From: a virus
IMG/VR virus record: IMGVR_UViG_3300035643_000005
Span: 1 to 32,592 of that record
DNA: 32,592 nucleotides
Strand: one strand, 5' to 3'
The notes beneath the pieces are model-generated. The model was not told where the DNA came from. It ran no database searches and worked only from the letters and a program-made list of their open reading frames with translations. Below are positions 29,340 through 32,592 of this stretch, piece by piece. The translations under genes and the position numbers were made by a program. Position 1 is the first letter of the stretch, and each line of letters begins with the position of its first letter.

Positions 29340-29395
29340 GTGTGACAAAAGAGGGTAACTTTGGCCGCACCGTGCGAGTATCGGAACACGGCTAG
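29270..29395 (+). other. Overlapping frame at the AAA+ truncation point (41 codons)
   Basis: A second frame, from a GTG at 29270 to a TAG at 29393, reads RRWRNNADEFSVLWVTGLSV followed by TKEGNFGRTVRVSEHG. After the AAA+ pattern ends near 29322 this frame looks more protein-like than the annotated one. It may be the 3' end of another gene joined to the ATPase by rearrangement. Confidence 0.3.
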
Positions 29396-29477
29396 AAAAG
29401 AGGGGAGCTGGAAATGATGCTGTGTGACCTTTGACGGTTGGGCAGCTATACGCTGTCCTTCCGTGAGGTGTCAGGCT

Positions 29478-29696
29478 ATGTTTGAGATGAATCATTACGT
29501 ACAACGCACCCCTGACGGCCTAGTCCATGTTACTAACATGGTAGGACCGTACGAAGGGCAGCATCATGTCCACACTGAGAAGCAGTTTACAGAGTGGGCA
29601 AAGCAGGTCAGCTCTCGCAATATTAAACTGCTTGAAGGTTGTGATCCCTGCGATTGTGGGCTTCGAGCAGGGGAAGTACGAAATAGATGCAGATGA
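29478..29696 (+). CDS. Small His/Cys-rich protein (72 aa)
   Basis: ATG at 29478 with GAGG nine bases upstream; an alternative GTG at 29424 would add an N-terminal CPSVRC zinc motif. The chain has HYVQRTPDGLVHVTNMVGPY, HHVHTEKQFTEW and CDPCDCG near the end. Probably metal-binding. Function unknown. Ends inside the start of the amber-interrupted gene. Confidence 0.5.
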   Translation: MFEMNHYVQRTPDGLVHVTNMVGPYEGQHHVHTEKQFTEWAKQVSSRNIKLLEGCDPCDCGLRAGEVRNRCR

Positions 29697-29920
29697 AACC
29701 GCGATCTGATACCGTCCGGGCCTGTGAGTGCCAGCGCTGCAGCTACAAGTGGGACAGCCGTACCCGCTTTGCACATTGGTAGCGTACAGAAGAGGGTGCT
29801 AGACCTATTTTGGCGCGGGGCGTAAGTTATGAACGTGCCAGGGAATTGTGCCAGCAGTATAACAGCACTCACAATCCTGGCAGGCTGAGCAAGAAAGCTG
29901 AATTTGAATGGGCGCGATGA
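29687..29920 (+). pseudogene. Small zinc protein gene interrupted by an in-frame TAG (76 aa if read through)
   Basis: From ATG 29687 the frame reads a Cys knuckle (CECQRCSYKWDSRTRFAHW), meets TAG at 29780-29782, and continues in the same frame with GVSYERARELCQQYN, then STHNPGRLSKKAEFEWAR and TGA at 29918. The second half has the look of a conserved phage protein end and lacks its own start codon with ribosome site. So one gene has been split by a nonsense codon, or the amber codon is suppressed. Other genes in the window use TAG as a normal stop, arguing against full reassignment. Confidence 0.6.
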
Positions 29921-29977
29921 CCGTCCCGTGTTATCCTTGGGATTACGTGACGGCTTAAATTAGAAAGGGGATCAAAT

Positions 29978-30274
29978 ATGGAGGTAGAATTCCGCAACGT
30001 CACAATCACATTACGCGCGGAATCCGCAAAGGATGCTTATACTCGCTTGTGCGATGCGTTGAGAAAACTTGACGGCTGTGACTGGGATACCGATACTTAT
30101 GTCGTGTATCCTCGATTGCCAAGCGACGCGGACGACGCGGAAGCCGAAGAACGAGACACCGTAGAGCTGTTTGAGGTTTATTGCAGGGGGTGCGGCGAAG
30201 CCGAATCAGCGCATAAACCGGATCGTATGTGTCCCGATAAGAGCGGGCACCACTTTGAACCGTCGAATATCTAG
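29978..30274 (+). CDS. Small acidic protein with zinc motif (98 aa)
   Basis: AAAGGGG seven bases before the ATG. An alpha/beta first half (EFRNVTITLRAESAKDAYTRL, then GCDWDTDTYVVY) is followed by an acidic stretch (DADDAEAEERD) and a Cys/His end: CRGCGEAESAH and CPDKSGHHF. Likely zinc-binding. Function unknown. Confidence 0.65.
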   Translation: MEVEFRNVTITLRAESAKDAYTRLCDALRKLDGCDWDTDTYVVYPRLPSDADDAEAEERDTVELFEVYCRGCGEAESAHKPDRMCPDKSGHHFEPSNI

Positions 30275-30318
30275 CGTGCTGGCCGTGCGTCCGACTGCGG
30301 TAACGTTTGGCGCGCGGC

Positions 30319-30333
30319 GAGTCTGCTAGACTC
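30319..30333 (+). promoter_or_regulatory. GAGTC-N5-GACTC inverted repeat, copy 1
   Basis: Perfect 5-bp arms with a TGCTA spacer, ending 13 bases before the start codon at 30347 and adjacent to its Shine-Dalgarno GAGGAAA. Confidence 0.6.
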
Positions 30334-30346
30334 CGAGGAAACGCTT

Positions 30347-30640
30347 ATGACACTCAAATCAGGCAAGACAATTAAAGCGCGAACGGCGCAAGGTACTACC
30401 AGACGCTTCCCCTCCGCGAAATACGATCTGGTTATCGCGGGCCGGGGATTCTACATGATCTCCGCCTGCAGCAAGCGCGGCGCGCGCTTCATGCAGAAAG
30501 TCGAAGGCGCTGACGGCAACATCGCGTACAGCGATCAAACCGATTTGACGCAAGACATCGCAGACGGTGCGCTTGCCGAAGGTCTCAAGGTGTCGGTCAA
30601 CGGCGCGCACTATCTTGGGAAGGGAAAGTGTGCCGTTTAG
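30347..30640 (+). CDS. Small basic protein (97 aa)
   Basis: GAGGAAA before the ATG and the AACGCTTATGACAC initiation box. The protein begins with a basic tail (MTLKSGKTIKARTAQGTTRR), continues with beta strands (KYDLVIAGRGFYMISACSK) and ends in Lys/Cys (GKGKCAV). No family recognised. First of three genes preceded by the GAGTC-N5-GACTC repeat. Confidence 0.62.
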   Translation: MTLKSGKTIKARTAQGTTRRFPSAKYDLVIAGRGFYMISACSKRGARFMQKVEGADGNIAYSDQTDLTQDIADGALAEGLKVSVNGAHYLGKGKCAV

Positions 30641-30692
30641 CGTTCTTTTTTAGTTGCCGCGCACCGTGTCCGGCTTCGTCTTAGCGCGGTGC

Positions 30693-30707
30693 GAGTCAAT
30701 TAGACTC
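30693..30707 (+). promoter_or_regulatory. GAGTC-N5-GACTC inverted repeat, copy 2
   Basis: Perfect arms with AATTA spacer, 19 bases before the ATG at 30727. A second hairpin CGCACCG/CGGTGCG stands directly upstream. Confidence 0.6.
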
Positions 30708-30726
30708 AGCGGAAATGGAGGACGAA

Positions 30727-31089
30727 ATGACAGACAAGACAGACAATTCACTTGATGTCCTGCTTTTAACTTTGCAGCAGCATTTCGGGGTGCGCCAGCA
30801 CGTATTCAACAGCAAGACAGAGCGCTGTCTCTACTGCGAAACGAACGCCAGCGATCAAGACGCAGCCGGGCCCTGTGAGAACGCGCCACAATCTGCACCT
30901 GTGCACCCAGTCGCGGTCTTCGACTGGCTCTTGGACACCTACGATCTTGATGCTTTGCTGGATCAAGTCGCGCAAGCCTGCCAGCGCAAGGCGAGCATGG
31001 CGTGTGCGAATGAAGATCAAGCTCTGGCTGATGCTTGGGCAAAAGACGGCGAGACAATAGAGTTATTCATCCCGCAACTAGAACGTTAG
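30727..31089 (+). CDS. Small Cys-containing protein (120 aa)
   Basis: The ATG at 30727 is chosen because GGAGG lies five bases before it; an ATG at 30715 is less likely. HFGVRQHVFNSKTERCLYCE and a later GPCENAP form a C-x2-C...C set, followed by two helices (FDWLLDTYDLDALLDQVAQA) and an acidic end. Function unknown. Confidence 0.62.
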   Translation: MTDKTDNSLDVLLLTLQQHFGVRQHVFNSKTERCLYCETNASDQDAAGPCENAPQSAPVHPVAVFDWLLDTYDLDALLDQVAQACQRKASMACANEDQALADAWAKDGETIELFIPQLER

Positions 31090-31129
31090 TTGCCGCATTA
31101 GCCCGGCATTTCTCCCATGCCGTGCTATT

Positions 31130-31144
31130 GAGTCAACCAGACTC
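31130..31144 (+). promoter_or_regulatory. GAGTC-N5-GACTC inverted repeat, copy 3
   Basis: Perfect arms with AACCA spacer, 14 bases before the start codon at 31159. A hairpin CGGCAT-TTCTCCC-ATGCCG lies upstream, as in copy 2. Confidence 0.6.
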
Positions 31145-31158
31145 GGAGGGAAACGCTA

Positions 31159-31614
31159 ATGACACCGAAAAAGAAAAACCAGAAACCCTGTACTTGCGAT
31201 GCTAATCTGGAATCCGTCGCAACGTGTGAACGCGACGGAAGCCCGCAGGCGCTAAGCGAGTATATTGCCGACCTATTCAATCACGGGTTGACAGATGAAG
31301 AGATCGCGGAACGGCTAGAGCCGCAACCCGTTTATACCCTGATTGGAGCCATGCGGTATGCGATGGGCAATACCGCAAAACTTGTCATCGTTTGCGACGG
31401 CGGCCTTATTCAAGACATCCTCAGTAGTGCCGATATCGAAGTCGCCGTTATTGATTACGATTGCGAAAGTTATGATGAGGATGCCCTGACCGATATTCCA
31501 CAGACAGGCTCGACAGGTTCAACCGTAGGCGTCGAGCAAGCGTATGCCTGTGTGCGCGGAGATGTAGAAGTAGACTCCAAGCGCGTTGAACAGTTATTCC
31601 AGGTCATCCGATGA
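31159..31614 (+). CDS. Unrecognised protein (151 aa)
   Basis: GGAGGG eight bases before the ATG, with the AACGCTAATGACAC box. The N-terminus is basic with a Cys pair (KPCTCDAN); the middle has a helix pair (ALSEYIADLFNHGLTDEEIA), and the C-terminus an alpha/beta segment (AKLVIVCDGGLIQDILSSAD) followed by an acidic IDYDCESYDEDAL. No family recognised. Overlaps the next start (ATGA). Confidence 0.6.
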   Translation: MTPKKKNQKPCTCDANLESVATCERDGSPQALSEYIADLFNHGLTDEEIAERLEPQPVYTLIGAMRYAMGNTAKLVIVCDGGLIQDILSSADIEVAVIDYDCESYDEDALTDIPQTGSTGSTVGVEQAYACVRGDVEVDSKRVEQLFQVIR

Positions 31615-32057
31615 CAATAAATCCGAGAATTGAACACTGGTGGACAATGCAGGACGAAGCCGACCGCAAGGCGGCGCTTGCGGGCATTCCCAACTGCCCT
31701 GCTTACAACCTAGTCAAAACCACTTCGCTGCTGCCCTTGGCCGGACAGAAAGCCATCGCGACGGCCTATCGCCGGTACTTTGGCTGCCAGCACCAAGAAA
31801 ATGAGGATTGCATGATCTGCGCCAACTGCGGTTACTGCCGCGAGAGCGTGGATGACAACGACATCTGTGCGAACTGCCGGGGCGAAACCCCCGAAGACGA
31901 CGCGCGCCATATCGTCCAAGCCATCCGGGAATTCGCCAGCTATGCCGGGTTGGTGCCGAACAACGCGCAATTCAGCGATTTTGGGCCGCATACCCGGCGT
32001 GCCATCTTGCATCGCGCCGGTGAGCTTGCACGCAAGAATTCTAGAGGGCCGAAATGA
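31611..32057 (+). CDS. Zinc-ribbon protein (148 aa)
   Basis: CMICANCGYCRES and ICANCRG (about 64-91) form a double C-x2-C zinc ribbon in the middle. An N-terminal helical part (EHWWTMQDEADRKAALAGIP) and a C-terminal helical part (ARHIVQAIREFASYAGLVPN) flank it. Start and stop overlap neighbours by ATGA. No enzyme motif. A nucleic-acid-binding regulator is plausible. Confidence 0.65.
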   Translation: MTINPRIEHWWTMQDEADRKAALAGIPNCPAYNLVKTTSLLPLAGQKAIATAYRRYFGCQHQENEDCMICANCGYCRESVDDNDICANCRGETPEDDARHIVQAIREFASYAGLVPNNAQFSDFGPHTRRAILHRAGELARKNSRGPK

Positions 32058-32341
32058 CAACTAAATCCATTGCTAAAGCCGAACAATTAGCGCGCACGCC
32101 CAGCAAGGTACTACACTACGATTGTTGCGATGATCCTAAGCGCCGTCCCGGCCATCCGGCGCGGCCTGGCGATGTGGCGGCAGATCGGCGCTCCTGCCGG
32201 GAAAAGGATTGCTGCTGCCACCTGATTGCGAAACATCGCCCGCACACCTGCTCAAATTGCGGCTGTCATTACTCGATTGTGCAAGCAGTTGGCCGGTCGC
32301 GACGGGCGAAACTTCGGAAACAGCGGCGAGTACAGAAGTAA
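32054..32341 (+). CDS. Cys/His-rich basic protein (95 aa)
   Basis: Multiple Cys and His: YDCCDD, SCREKDCCCH, and HTCSNCGCHYS, with a basic tail (RSRRAKLRKQRRVQK). At least one C-x2-C site plus clustered C/H suggest two zinc sites. Translation is coupled to the previous gene by ATGA. Function unknown. Confidence 0.62.
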   Translation: MTTKSIAKAEQLARTPSKVLHYDCCDDPKRRPGHPARPGDVAADRRSCREKDCCCHLIAKHRPHTCSNCGCHYSIVQAVGRSRRAKLRKQRRVQK

Positions 32342-32391
32342 CTTGCGTACCGCATCCGGCCCGGTTAGGCTTGCGGTACAGAGGTTACCTT

Positions 32392-32535
32392 GTGTGGGGC
32401 GACTTCGCTATCGCTTGCTTGCTGCTCTTGTTGGTCCACTACAGTTTCCGCCGAACCATCCTGCAACGCCCAGATGAGTGGCACCTGCCTCGTTCGGCGC
32501 GGCGGCGCGCCGATGATTTCCTCATCTGGAAATGA
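32392..32535 (+). CDS. Very short membrane protein (47 aa)
   Basis: GTG at 32392 with GAGG seven bases upstream. It reads VWGDFAIACLLLLLVHYSFR, one transmembrane segment, then a basic tail ending in DDFLIWK. The frame is open further upstream, but this start has the best ribosome site. Its TGA overlaps the following ATG. Confidence 0.45.
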   Translation: MWGDFAIACLLLLLVHYSFRRTILQRPDEWHLPRSARRRADDFLIWK

Positions 32536-32592
32536 GTGTTTGGGTTGTGCGCCCTTGCCGCACTGGTAAAAGCAATACTGACACCAGCCAGT
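32532..32592 (+). CDS. Start of a gene running off the right edge
   Basis: ATG overlaps the previous TGA (ATGA). The 20 visible codons read MSVWVVRPCRTGKSNTDTSQ. Too short to identify. Confidence 0.4.
   Translation, partial: MSVWVVRPCRTGKSNTDTSQ

Overview
The window is a piece of a tailed bacteriophage genome (free phage, prophage or metagenomic viral contig) with no recognisable host genes. It carries a full head and packaging set: a large terminase, a portal, a scaffold-like protein, a P22/N4-gp56-type major capsid protein and two adaptor-like proteins. It has no tape measure, sheath or tail-tube genes. This points to a short-tailed (podovirus-like) phage. The host cannot be read from the sequence. 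No integrase, replication gene or repressor was seen.

Leftward (minus) late region, about 22.6 kb down to 1. A divergent control region at 22.60-22.73 kb has a sigma70-like leftward promoter over an inverted repeat. It drives a tRNA-Met(CAT)-like gene and then a densely packed series of structural genes. In order of transcription these are: a small protein, a glycosyltransferase, beta-rich virion proteins, a run of small basic and zinc-binding proteins, terminase large subunit, a glycine-rich protein, portal, small head proteins, scaffold, capsid, a small beta-rich protein, a histidine phosphatase, a methyltransferase-glycosyltransferase fusion, another beta-sandwich protein, two zinc proteins, tandem adaptor paralogues and a very large tail protein with a PA14-like domain that runs off the left edge. 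Many genes overlap (ATGA, TGATG, TAATG) or abut (TAAATG), so translation is probably coupled. A textbook intrinsic terminator (4688-4717) and a GC hairpin after the capsid gene (9744-9770) may tune relative expression.

Two plus-strand genes (15312-15814) with their own promoter sit between the terminase and the genes leading to the portal and look like a moron. A second minus island (23670-25355) is a repeat-rich tail fibre bounded by plus-strand genes. A third (25801-26303, perhaps to 26360) encodes a GTA-type three-TM holin and a short partner.

Rightward (plus) region, 22.7-32.6 kb. This part has small genes with strong Shine-Dalgarno sites. Many encode Cys-rich zinc-ribbon-like proteins of unknown function. 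It also contains a truncated MoxR-type AAA+ ATPase, a small gene interrupted by an in-frame amber codon, and unusually structured intergenic DNA: a three-tier stem before 27672, an 11-bp perfect inverted repeat after a promoter at 27243-27272, a hairpin cluster at 28535-28661, and three copies of GAGTC-N5-GACTC just before the start codons at 30347, 30727 and 31159.

The most distinctive features are the duplicated virion modules (four paralogue sets), the paired glycosyltransferases with methyltransferase and phosphatase embedded among virion genes, and the repeated structured leaders in the plus-strand region.
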